This document shows positions 8,014-15,598 of a stretch of DNA of 64,000 nt, piece after piece. Source of the stretch: Chromatiales bacterium (GTDB taxonomy: Bacteria > Pseudomonadota > Gammaproteobacteria > Steroidobacterales > GCA-2729495); NCBI GenBank assembly GCA_002729495.1, contig PBYE01000008.1:9319-73318 (forward strand). The letters run 5' to 3'. The position numbers and the translations under genes were made by a program. The stretch's first letter is position 1. The number at the start of each line of letters is the position of its first letter. The notes below the pieces were generated by a model that had not been told where the DNA came from, ran no database searches, and was given only the letters and a program-made list of their open reading frames with translations.

Positions 8014-9912
8014 TCAGACTTTCCGGGTACGCAGTTCGGCAATCGAAATGCCCGGGTGCCACTCGTGTTCGCCCCCGGCGCCCCAGCGTTCGGTCCGTAC
8101 ATCCAGCAAGTAAGGCCGCCCGCTCGCAGTAACGGCCAGCCCTCTTTCTATAGCAGCCCGCAAATCAGCCGGGTCAGATACGATTTCACCGTCGATGTCG
8201 TGTGCTTTGGCAAGCAGGGTGAAATCCATATCGGGGTCGCCCAGGTAGGTCAGCATGTCCTTCTTAAGCTCCGCCTGCGCGCCGCCCCGTGCCCAACCGA
8301 ATGCACGGTTCATGTTGTAAGCCCGGTTGTTGTAGATAACAATGAGTACCGGTGCGTCATAACGGGACAACGCCCAGAGGTTATTCGAGAACATGAATGC
8401 GCCGTCACCCGAGAGCGCGACGACCTGTTTGTCGGGTTGCGCAAGCTTGGCGCCCAGGGCGACACCCGTTGCCCATCCCAGGACTTCACCCGGTTGCGGG
8501 CCAATCTGCATTTTTGCATCGGGCCCGAAATCAAACCATTCCGCCACGCCGAACAATGACTCGGAAACAACAATCGCATCTTTTTCGAGCGCATCGTCCA
8601 GTTCGATGCTGAGCCGTGCATTGGTCATGGGTGCCTTGTCCCATTTCCTCCTGGCGCGCGCCATCATCCGGTCGCGCTGTCCCTTGATGTAATCGGCAGC
8701 CACATCGTAATGGGCATTTCGAATCGACCGGAGTTTCCGGCCGGATGCCTGTTTCTTAACCGCTTCGGTAAGCGCTTTTATTGCCTCACCGGCATCGGAA
8801 ACAAGGCTGATGTCCGTGGGCTCTGCCATCGCCAGCATGTCAGGGTCCATGGAGATATGGACGATGCGGGCATCCTCGGGCAGGGGTCCCGTGGATATGT
8901 AGTGGCCGGGATCAGGCATTTGCGCCCCGATCACGATAACCAGGTCGACACCACGCGTATAGCCCAGGTAACGCGTGAACCAGCCAAGCGACAAGGGGTG
9001 CTGACTCGGAAAATCGGCGAACAGGCTCAGTCCCTGTGCAACCGGCACGCCAAGCAGTTCGGACAATTCAACCAGGTCTTCAACTGCGTTCGACTTGCTG
9101 ACCTCCAGGCCGGGAATGATGATCGGCTTTTCGGCATTGATCAAAAGTTTTGCTACTTCTGCAATAACGTCTTCATCCGGCTCGATACTGCCCTGCACCT
9201 CGTGCATGCGCTGGGGCATGACCGTCGCTGTGCCTTCAGTAACGTAAAGGTCTTCGGCAAAGCCGAGGAAAGTCGGGCCGCCGAGTGGCGCGTTGGCAAC
9301 CTTGATGGCACGCCGGGTGAACTCGGGCACCCGCTCAATGTGTTCCATCTTGTAGCTCCACTTCATGAATGGGTTTAAGACTTCTTCCCATTCAACAAGT
9401 TCGATATTGCCGCGCCGGTTTGAGTACTCGTTCGTTTCACGGGCGGTTAGTACCAGCACCGAAGAGCGGTGCGCCATTGCGTTAAGGATATTGCCCGCTG
9501 CATTCGGCAGACCGGGCCGCGGCACGATCACCATGCCGAGTTCACCGCCGGAGGCAATGTGATAGCCCTCGGCCATCGCAACGCACTGCCCTTCGTTGGT
9601 CCCGAGGAAGTTTTTAAAGTCGGGGCGTGTGACAAAAGCATCGAAAAAGCGGTTGGTGCCGCCGCCGCAGCCATGGAAGATGTAGTTCACATCCGCATCA
9701 AGCAGTGATTCTGCCAGCAGCTCAGCACCGGTGCCGGTAACCTCACGGCCACGCTCGATCGGGTCACCGGATTCCGCCGCAGTTGCGTCACTGACTGCCC
9801 CTGCAACCAGCGCATTCGCCGATGCAACGGTTACCCCCAGCGCTGACATCTCCTGCACGAACTCGCGCCGGGATATCTGGTTATCTACCAGCAGCTTATA
9901 GAGCCTTCTCAT
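8014..9912 (-). CDS. Tat-exported thiamine diphosphate-dependent enzyme (copy 2)
   Basis: This 632-residue ThDP enzyme is paralogous to 2046-3944. The activating Glu lies in GTNEGQCVAMAEGY at about 107, and the ThDP/Mg site runs from GDGAFMFSNN to VIYNNRAYN in the C-terminal third. Its twin-arginine signal SRREF occupies residues 14-18, exactly where copy 1 has SRRDF, followed by a hydrophobic and Ala-rich segment to about 46. A start site is supported by AAGGA just upstream of the ATG. Unlike copy 1, it is followed directly by cytochrome c, which makes an oxidative reaction with periplasmic electron transfer plausible. Substrate pockets differ (for example HGCGGGTNRFFD against DTNSTGQATFYD), so the two copies likely act on different compounds. 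Confidence 0.85.
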   Translation of the reverse strand: MRRLYKLLVDNQISRREFVQEMSALGVTVASANALVAGAVSDATAAESGDPIERGREVTGTGAELLAESLLDADVNYIFHGCGGGTNRFFDAFVTRPDFKNFLGTNEGQCVAMAEGYHIASGGELGMVIVPRPGLPNAAGNILNAMAHRSSVLVLTARETNEYSNRRGNIELVEWEEVLNPFMKWSYKMEHIERVPEFTRRAIKVANAPLGGPTFLGFAEDLYVTEGTATVMPQRMHEVQGSIEPDEDVIAEVAKLLINAEKPIIIPGLEVSKSNAVEDLVELSELLGVPVAQGLSLFADFPSQHPLSLGWFTRYLGYTRGVDLVIVIGAQMPDPGHYISTGPLPEDARIVHISMDPDMLAMAEPTDISLVSDAGEAIKALTEAVKKQASGRKLRSIRNAHYDVAADYIKGQRDRMMARARRKWDKAPMTNARLSIELDDALEKDAIVVSESLFGVAEWFDFGPDAKMQIGPQPGEVLGWATGVALGAKLAQPDKQVVALSGDGAFMFSNNLWALSRYDAPVLIVIYNNRAYNMNRAFGWARGGAQAELKKDMLTYLGDPDMDFTLLAKAHDIDGEIVSDPADLRAAIERGLAVTASGRPYLLDVRTERWGAGGEHEWHPGISIAELRTRKV

Positions 9913-10052
9913 GAATCCTTCCCCTTCTTAAACCTGGCAGGTATAGCCACGATCGGGAGGCACCCGCTTCTCAACTTATGCCGCAAATATAAACCATTGC
10001 GGTGCCGGACTGCCGCAAAAAACCGGCAGCGGTCGCCTATCGAGCTTGGCTG

Positions 10053-11657
10053 TTACGGCTTTGCCCTCTCCTGTAATTCTTCCGTACCGTGGCGGTCGAT
10101 CTGGTCGAGCACATCCGCATATAACCGGGTGGCGCGCTCCATACCCGTTTCCTGTATCACATCGATACGGTCGGCAGTCGAGTGATACCAGATGTTGGCA
10201 TCCAGGATCTGCGCGACAACGTAGCCGGCGCGGTACAAATCGAAAGCATCACCGGTCGGTGGGCTTAGTTCCCGCTCCGCATTAATAACAAGGCCATAGC
10301 GGTCTATGGCCTGGCGATAAAAGTCGACCAACAGGGCATTACCGTTTGAAACATTAAGCGACCGCGTTCCGTGCGTCGTGGTCGTAGCAATCTGCCCCGG
10401 CACGGTCGCCCGTTTAAACTTTAACGGACCCCGGTAATAGCTAAACGTGGACGAGGGGTGCTCGATATTCATAACAAGCACGGAATTATCAAGGGTTTCC
10501 TTGTGTTCCCTGATCAGGGTCGCGACCCCGTCCGAGAATTCGTGGTGACCGCTCGTGCCGACGAACAGCATGTTGCGCTTCGGCTTTTCAGGCGCCTCGT
10601 TAGCGTAGTAATTAGCAAGCGCCAGCATCGATGCAAGTCCGCCACCGTTATCGTTGGCTGATTCGAAATACCCGTCGAGATGCGAAACGATGACAACGTA
10701 TTCATCACTTTTCCCGGGAACCATGCCAAACACGTTTTTACCCAGCCAGCTGTCACGAATTTCTGTCATCAGGCCTATGCGTATTTTCAACGGGTTTGCG
10801 GAACCGGCTGCGGCCATCGCATCCAATAAAAAACGGCCGTCATCGCCGCCCAGTATCAGTGCCGGCACGTGCCCCGGGCCCATGTCTTCCAGCGCGTACT
10901 GGTGATTCCCCGGTGTATCCATGATCACAAGTACGCCGACAGCGCCTGCCTCGATAACCCCGTCCATGTATCCGCGTGCAGTCTGAAAAAACCCGTCCGA
11001 CTGCATAGCCGCTCGCACCACCGCAACCTTGCCCTCGATATCCCGACCCACGAGATCGACCGGCTGACCATAGCCCACGAAGGCCAGCTCTGCCTCAAGG
11101 CCTTCAATTGCAACCGGATCCCCCTGCAACTGCAACGCCGGGAAGGCGGAATCGAAATGAACATCGGTTGTGCCGGAACCGTACGCCTCGCTGCCCAGTA
11201 AAGTTGCCTCCCACTTTAGCGGCCACCATTGGGCGCCGCCTTTCACGTCTTCGAGGCGCACCTCTTTTAATCCGAATTCCTGGAATTTATCCGCAATGTA
11301 TTCAGCGGTCGCCACTTCCGAACGGGAACCTGCTATCCGACCCCAGAAACGTTCGCCTTCCGGCCTGGTTTCCACCGAAATATTCATGATGTCCTGGAGG
11401 TAGCCGTAAACCTCGGCGCCCGTAATCGCGGTGTAGGGGTCTTCGTCGGGGGGCAAACGCAGGCTCAGGGCGCCAAACTCGGGATCGGCTACGCGGGCCC
11501 GGGCATTTTCCGATCGCTTAATGCGTTTCTCCAGGCTTTCCACACCAAACCAGGCATCTGCAGCTACGGCGCGCTCCGGCATTCCCGCAAGCAACAGGGC
11601 CAAAAGCCCCGTAAGTATTGCTGTATTACGTACCCTCACCATCGTTAATCCCCGCAT
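10053..11657 (-). CDS. Secreted M28 family metallopeptidase with PA domain (copy 2)
   Basis: This 534-residue protein has a Sec signal peptide ending near ERAVAADAW. A PA-type domain spans about 150-290. The M28 zinc-binding pattern appears intact: YVVIVSHLDGYFESANDNGG supplies the His-x-Asp and bridging Asp ligands, GHHEFSDG lies at the catalytic Glu position, NIEHPSS offers the Glu ligand, and WYHSTADRID carries the final His. It is likely a di-zinc aminopeptidase or amidohydrolase acting outside the cytoplasm. ATGs at 11657 and 11642 both have purine-rich upstream sequence, so the start may be 5 codons shorter. It precedes the copy 2 ThDP enzyme by 140 bases, mirroring the copy 1 pair. Confidence 0.8.
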   Translation of the reverse strand: MRGLTMVRVRNTAILTGLLALLLAGMPERAVAADAWFGVESLEKRIKRSENARARVADPEFGALSLRLPPDEDPYTAITGAEVYGYLQDIMNISVETRPEGERFWGRIAGSRSEVATAEYIADKFQEFGLKEVRLEDVKGGAQWWPLKWEATLLGSEAYGSGTTDVHFDSAFPALQLQGDPVAIEGLEAELAFVGYGQPVDLVGRDIEGKVAVVRAAMQSDGFFQTARGYMDGVIEAGAVGVLVIMDTPGNHQYALEDMGPGHVPALILGGDDGRFLLDAMAAAGSANPLKIRIGLMTEIRDSWLGKNVFGMVPGKSDEYVVIVSHLDGYFESANDNGGGLASMLALANYYANEAPEKPKRNMLFVGTSGHHEFSDGVATLIREHKETLDNSVLVMNIEHPSSTFSYYRGPLKFKRATVPGQIATTTTHGTRSLNVSNGNALLVDFYRQAIDRYGLVINAERELSPPTGDAFDLYRAGYVVAQILDANIWYHSTADRIDVIQETGMERATRLYADVLDQIDRHGTEELQERAKP

Positions 11658-11816
11658 TTTCTTATCCCCAAACGCATATTTTCACCTAATAGTAGTAGCA
11701 GAACGCCGGCTCTGATCGTCCGGGGCTAAAACCTGCTGCCAGATGGTCACGCGGCATTTGGGAGGGAAAGCAATGCATCGCGCCGGCTGTTGTAACCTGT
11801 ATCCGTGGAGATATTT

Positions 11817-12761
11817 ATGAAAGCGGGCGGCAAGTATGGGGCGGCGGTCACATTGCACTTCATCCTGGCGCTGGTACTTGCTGTCCCGGCGGCGGCTGAA
11901 CCGGTCGAAGAACTGGATGTGGACGGTGGATATTTCGACCTTGAGTGGCGCGGCGAGTTCTCCGCAGCCGAGCGCGGTAAGCTGAAAAACTGGCTGCAAT
12001 CAGTCGCTGCGACCATGAAGAAACTGCACGGCACTCTGCCCCGCCCCAGGACGAGGATAGTCCTGCAACAATACCCTTCCAAAACCGTGGTTCCGTTCGC
12101 CCGTGTTCTGCGCAACGGTGACCAGGGCATACTTTTTTATATCAACCCGGAATACCCGCTGGATGACTTTATAAATGACTGGACCGCTTACCATGAGTTC
12201 ACGCACCTGTTCATACCCTTCCCGGGCCGGTCAAATATCTGGTTCTCGGAAGGGCTCGCAAGCTACTACCAGAATGTACTGCAGTATCGCGGCGGGCTAC
12301 TGACCGAAGCGCAGGCCTGGCAAAAACTCTATGAAGGTTTCGAGCGGGGCCGCGCCGACAACCGCAACCCCGATTACACCCTGGCAGAACTCTGCAGCAA
12401 TTTGAGAGAAACGCATGCGTTCATGCGTGTTTACTGGACCGGCGCGCTGTATTTCCTGGAGGCCGACCTCAGGTTACGCAGCCGTAGCAAAGATCGCATA
12501 ACCCTGGACCATGTGCTGCAAACTTTTGGCCGTTGTTGCCTGCACGAGCGCAAGCGCTGGACCGGAATGGATATCGCCGTGGAATTTGATCGCATCGTCG
12601 GTGACGACCTGTTTGTACCGCTGTACTCACAGTATGAAAACTCGACTGCAATCCCGGACTTTATCCCGGTGTTGAATGCGGCGGGTGTGAAAATCCGCGA
12701 TGACCGTGTCGAACCGGACTCACACACATCGATGACCGATATGCCGCTGCGCGCTGAATAA
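11817..12761 (+). CDS. Secreted HExxH metallopeptidase (gluzincin-like)
   Basis: This protein of about 314 residues has a signal peptide (KYGAAVTLHFILALVLAVPA, ending AAAEP). The central motif AYHEFTHLFIPF is an HExxH zinc site, followed 18 residues after the second His by a Glu in WFSEGLASYY. That is the HExxH-E pattern of gluzincin (M1/M61-like) peptidases, although the protein is much shorter than M1 enzymes. Two cysteines, FGRCCLHE, lie near the C-terminal third. The start at 11817 is chosen because GGAG lies 6 bases upstream; a GTG 4 codons earlier would place that site inside the gene. The gene is monocistronic, divergent from the copy 2 peptidase operon. Confidence 0.75.
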   Translation: MKAGGKYGAAVTLHFILALVLAVPAAAEPVEELDVDGGYFDLEWRGEFSAAERGKLKNWLQSVAATMKKLHGTLPRPRTRIVLQQYPSKTVVPFARVLRNGDQGILFYINPEYPLDDFINDWTAYHEFTHLFIPFPGRSNIWFSEGLASYYQNVLQYRGGLLTEAQAWQKLYEGFERGRADNRNPDYTLAELCSNLRETHAFMRVYWTGALYFLEADLRLRSRSKDRITLDHVLQTFGRCCLHERKRWTGMDIAVEFDRIVGDDLFVPLYSQYENSTAIPDFIPVLNAAGVKIRDDRVEPDSHTSMTDMPLRAE

Positions 12762-13154
12762 GTCGCCGCTGCGGGTCCTGTGCGCCCCATTTGATTGCCG
12801 GGCCGGCGCCCCGCAAAGTGTTTGCTGCCGGGGATTTCAGCCTGGATAAGCAGCCATGGAATAACTTAAGCACTTCCGATGAAACTTTCCGGTGCATTCA
12901 CCGGTCAATACAGCAAGCTTTTGAAATACCAGCCAAATAGGTCCGTAAATCGCTTTTAAAATCAGGGGGATCCAATTATTTCGGCCTATCGAAAAAAGAT
13001 CTGATGGCTGCAATACTTGGTGGGTTGCGCACAAAAATTGTCGGCGGGACTGGTGGCGTTGTCGCTTAGGTCTCAAAGACGGGAGCCCGGCAATTGTCGG
13101 GATTAACGTCCCGGGCTCTTCCGGGTAAAACGCAGAAAATGGAGATTTTCAATC
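12762..13154 (+). promoter_or_regulatory. Intergenic leader of the hvf locus with a strong hairpin
   Basis: This 393-base gap lacks a convincing gene. Its most obvious structure is a hairpin with perfect 8-base arms GAGCCCGG (13083-13090) and CCGGGCTC (13111-13118) and a 20-base loop, about 36 bases before the hvfA start. It is not followed by a T-run, so it is not a standard terminator; an mRNA leader or operator is possible. A 21-codon ATG frame at 13004-13069 (MAAILGGLRTKIVGGTGGVVA) lies just upstream, and its frame stays open without a start codon for about 20 more codons. I cannot support it as a gene. The hvfA ribosome site GGAG is at 13141-13144. Confidence 0.35.
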
Positions 13155-13433
13155 ATGTCGAAGCAAGCAATTCGTAGGCCACTGGCCCTCGCACTCGGTG
13201 CTGCTGTTATAAGCACAATGGGTGTCGCAGGTATTGCCAATGCCGAAGAAGGTGAAGGTATCTTTGCTATGGAAGAACTCATGAGCGGTCAGCTTCTTGC
13301 CGGTGCCCATGAAGAAGGCGGCTGTGGCGAAGATAAAGACAGCGGCGAAGGCGAAGACGAAGGCGAAGGTAGCTGCGGTGAAGACGGCGGCGACGGCGAA
13401 GGTAGCTGTGGCGAAGGTAAATGTGGCAGCTAA
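13155..13433 (+). CDS. hvfA: HvfA-like RiPP metallophore precursor
   Basis: This 92-residue precursor has a signal peptide (LALALGAAVISTMGVAGIANA) followed by a short linker with FAMEELMSGQLLAGAHEE and a low-complexity Cys/Gly/Glu tail. The tail carries four EGxCG-type motifs: EGGCG, EGSCG twice and a final EGKCG. That is the hallmark I associate with HvfA-family precursors, whose Cys residues are converted to copper-binding oxazolone/thioamide groups by an MNIO enzyme (HvfB, DUF692) with its partner HvfC. Here the maturation genes directly downstream are broken, so modification would need enzymes encoded elsewhere. GGAG lies 10 bases upstream of the ATG. Confidence 0.8.
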   Translation: MSKQAIRRPLALALGAAVISTMGVAGIANAEEGEGIFAMEELMSGQLLAGAHEEGGCGEDKDSGEGEDEGEGSCGEDGGDGEGSCGEGKCGS

Positions 13434-13448
13434 CTCACTGCTGAATTT

Positions 13449-13652
13449 GTGAGTAGCGTTAAATATAGAGCCAAACCCGCACAGCAGGGAATTCTGCATG
13501 GCGCGGGGCTGGGACTGCGGCGGGCCCTTCTGGGCCCGCTCGCAAACCGGCTACCTGAACAGATCAGTTTTCTTGAGGTCGCTCCGGACAACTGGATTAA
13601 CGTCTGGAAAGCGGTTTGCAGATCATGGAGAAATGGCGCGAGCTGGGTGTAA
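13449..13652 (+). pseudogene. hvfB: hvfB (DUF692/MNIO maturase) remnant, N-terminal only
   Basis: A GTG-initiated frame encodes GAGLGLRRALLGPL and then ISFLEVAPDNWINV, which closely resembles the first 45 or so residues of DUF692/HvfB maturases. Those enzymes normally continue as VGG-R-lgk for about 280 residues with iron-binding His, Asp and Glu. Here the homology stops at NWINV, the frame reads WKAVCRSWRNGASWV, and it terminates at 13652. All metal-binding residues are missing, so no active maturase can be made. The break coincides with the start of an hvfC-like C-terminal fragment in another frame, consistent with one internal deletion of roughly 1.5 kb. Confidence 0.75.
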
Positions 13653-13675
13653 TTACCGGAGCAATTGACACCTGA
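13601..13675 (+). pseudogene. hvfC: hvfC-like C-terminal remnant
   Basis: In the frame one base shifted from the hvfB remnant, codons from 13601 to the TGA at 13673 read RLESGLQIMEKW then RELGVITGAIDT. This looks like the terminal helix of HvfC/DUF2063-type partner proteins, and it lies where the end of hvfC is expected, 21 bases before the DoxX-like gene. An in-frame TAA lies immediately upstream, so it cannot be translated from the hvfB side. The short length makes the family assignment tentative; the position between hvfB and the DoxX gene is the stronger argument. Confidence 0.5.
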
Positions 13676-13696
13676 TTATCTTCCAAGGTCTAAACC

Positions 13697-14287
13697 ATGC
13701 AATTTCTTAAACGGCTGCAGAGCTTACTGGACAGCACCCGCGCCATTGACTGGCTTGGACCGCTTGTGTTGCGCCTTTACCTGGTTCCCGTATTTTGGGT
13801 AACCGGCATGAACAAGGTTAACGGCTTCGAGAATACCGTCGCATGGTTCGGGAATCCCGACTGGGGACTGGGCATGCCCTTCCCCGAGATCATGGCATTT
13901 CTCGCTACCGCCACAGAGGTGGCCGGTGCTGTCATGCTTTTGATTGGGCTTGGGGTACGGTGGATCTGCATCCCATTGATGTTCACAATGGTCGTCGCTG
14001 CAGTTACTGCACATTGGGAAAACGGCTGGCAGGCCATTGCAGACCTCAAGTCACCCTTTGTCACCGAGCGGGTCGAAGGCGGCATAGAGAGGCTTGGAGC
14101 GGCTAAAGACATACTCAGGGAACACGGGGATTACAGCTGGCTGACAGAGAACGGCGGCATTGCGGTAATCAATAACGGTATCGAGTTCGCCGCGACCTTC
14201 TTCGTTATGCTGCTGGCCCTGTTCTTTATTGGCGGCGGTCGCTTCGTTAGCCTTGACTACTGGATTGCCAGGCGGGCCAGTTCCTGA
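13697..14287 (+). CDS. DoxX-like membrane protein of the hvf locus (HvfX/HvfD type)
   Basis: This 196-residue membrane protein has about four hydrophobic segments. The first holds LGPLVLRLYLVPVFWVTGMNKVNGF, a DoxX-type opening; others lie near 70-90 (ATEVAGAVMLLIGLGVRW), 93-110 and 160-180. A loop of about 45 residues precedes the last helix (GIEFAATFFVMLLALFFIGG). DoxX proteins close HvfABC-type operons and are thought to take part in handling of the modified peptide or associated redox chemistry. The gene is intact although the maturase genes before it are broken. Whether it is still translated and what it serves are open questions. Confidence 0.8.
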   Translation: MQFLKRLQSLLDSTRAIDWLGPLVLRLYLVPVFWVTGMNKVNGFENTVAWFGNPDWGLGMPFPEIMAFLATATEVAGAVMLLIGLGVRWICIPLMFTMVVAAVTAHWENGWQAIADLKSPFVTERVEGGIERLGAAKDILREHGDYSWLTENGGIAVINNGIEFAATFFVMLLALFFIGGGRFVSLDYWIARRASS

Positions 14288-14323
14288 CGCAGGCACCCCT
14301 TAGACCTTCAGCATTGTAAATTT

Positions 14324-14345
14324 GGCTGGAACAAGGCCAGCCTTT
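14324..14345 (+). terminator. Weak hairpin after the DoxX-like gene
   Basis: Arms GGCTGG (14324-14329) and CCAGCC (14337-14342) flank a 7-base loop and are followed by TTT. It lies 36 bases after the DoxX-like stop. The T-run is short, so termination efficiency is uncertain. Confidence 0.4.
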
Positions 14346-14475
14346 AATCCTGAATGAACTTATCTGTGGGCGTGCTGTCTTTAAGACGGGCGGGCTGAGT
14401 TTCATGGCTTTTAGTCAGGAAAGTCACCTGGTGGTAATATTGTGACCACAATAATCAGAACGCGGGGGTACTCAA

Positions 14476-15594
14476 ATGACTGCCCAACGTTACCGCAAGA
14501 AAGTGGAGGCGATGCTCGCCTCGGCGGATATCCGGATAGAGGGCGACCGCCCGTGGGATGTCCACATTATCAATAACGAAATCTATGAACGCGTCGTTGC
14601 CCAGGGAATGCTTGGGGTCGGCGAAAGCTACATGGATGGCTGGTGGGAGTGCGAACAGCTGGACGAAATGATTTGCAGGGCATTTCGTGCGAACTTCCAG
14701 CAACAGATAAAACCTTTAAAGCAACTCATTTTTACCCTCGACGCGCACATCCGGAACCTGCAGCGCAAAGCTCGCGCTTTTGAGGTCGGTCAGAAACACT
14801 ACGACCTTGGCTTCGACCTGTATCATGCGATGCTCGACAAGCGCATGATCTATAGCTGCGCGTACTGGCAAAATGCCGAGACACTGGACCAGGCGCAGGA
14901 AAATAAGCTGGATTTGATCGCCCGAAAACTCCGGCTGAAACCGGGCATGAAGGTGCTGGATATCGGGTGCGGCTGGGGCGGAGCGCTGCAATACTACGGC
15001 GAGAAGTACGGGATACAGGGAACCGGCATAACAATTTCGTGCGATCAGCATGAAAGGGCCGCCGGGTTGTACAGCGATCTGCCAATTGAAATACGCCTGC
15101 AGGACTATCGTGAAATTAACGAATCCTACGACCGGGTGTATTCGATCGGAATGTTCGAACACGTTGGATACAAGAACTACCAGGCCTATATGAAGGTCGT
15201 GCGGCGCTGCCTGCCCTCAGGTGGCCTGTTTCTGCTCCATTCTATCGGTACCCCGAAGAGCGCGGCGAGGACCGACCCGTGGCTGGCACGCTATATCTTC
15301 CCCAACGGCATGCTGCCTTCGGCCACCCAGATTACCCGTGCGTCCGAGGGATTACTCAACCTCGAGGACTGGCACAACTTCCCACAGGACTATGAACGCA
15401 CACTGATGCAGTGGTACGACCGGTTCGAGCACTCCTGGAATGAATTGCGTAACAACTACGATGAGCGTTTTTTCAGGATGTGGCGCTATTACCTGCTAGC
15501 GTGTGCAGGAGGCTTCAGGGCCGGAGGCAACCAGCTCTGGCAAATCATATTTTCACGGGACGGGGTCGGCGGCGGTTACGAATCAGTTCGCTGA
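14476..15594 (+). CDS. cfa: Cyclopropane-fatty-acyl-phospholipid synthase
   Basis: This 372-residue enzyme is close to the usual length of 380-odd residues. It transfers a methylene group from S-adenosylmethionine to the cis double bond of membrane phospholipid acyl chains. The N-terminal lipid-binding region has IINNEIYERVVAQGMLGVGE and YMDGWW. YSCAYW carries the family active-site cysteine, and VLDIGCGWGG at about 160 is the SAM motif. MFEHVGYKNYQAYM contains the conserved Glu and Gly residues of the bicarbonate/active site, and the C-terminal MWRYYLLACAGGFRAGG is characteristic. It is transcribed alone toward the exopolysaccharide locus, with its stop 4 bases from the convergent barrel gene. 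A GGGGG tract lies about 8 bases upstream of the ATG. Confidence 0.95.
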   Translation: MTAQRYRKKVEAMLASADIRIEGDRPWDVHIINNEIYERVVAQGMLGVGESYMDGWWECEQLDEMICRAFRANFQQQIKPLKQLIFTLDAHIRNLQRKARAFEVGQKHYDLGFDLYHAMLDKRMIYSCAYWQNAETLDQAQENKLDLIARKLRLKPGMKVLDIGCGWGGALQYYGEKYGIQGTGITISCDQHERAAGLYSDLPIEIRLQDYREINESYDRVYSIGMFEHVGYKNYQAYMKVVRRCLPSGGLFLLHSIGTPKSAARTDPWLARYIFPNGMLPSATQITRASEGLLNLEDWHNFPQDYERTLMQWYDRFEHSWNELRNNYDERFFRMWRYYLLACAGGFRAGGNQLWQIIFSRDGVGGGYESVR

Positions 15595-15598
15595 GGAG

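Noticed and set aside
13004-13069. 21-codon open frame before hvfA
   Set aside because: No ribosome site and no homologue I can name; kept only as a note in the leader entry.
13321-13432. Low-complexity GGCGAAGG tract as a simple repeat or CRISPR
   Set aside because: It is explained by the Gly/Glu/Cys-rich coding sequence of hvfA.
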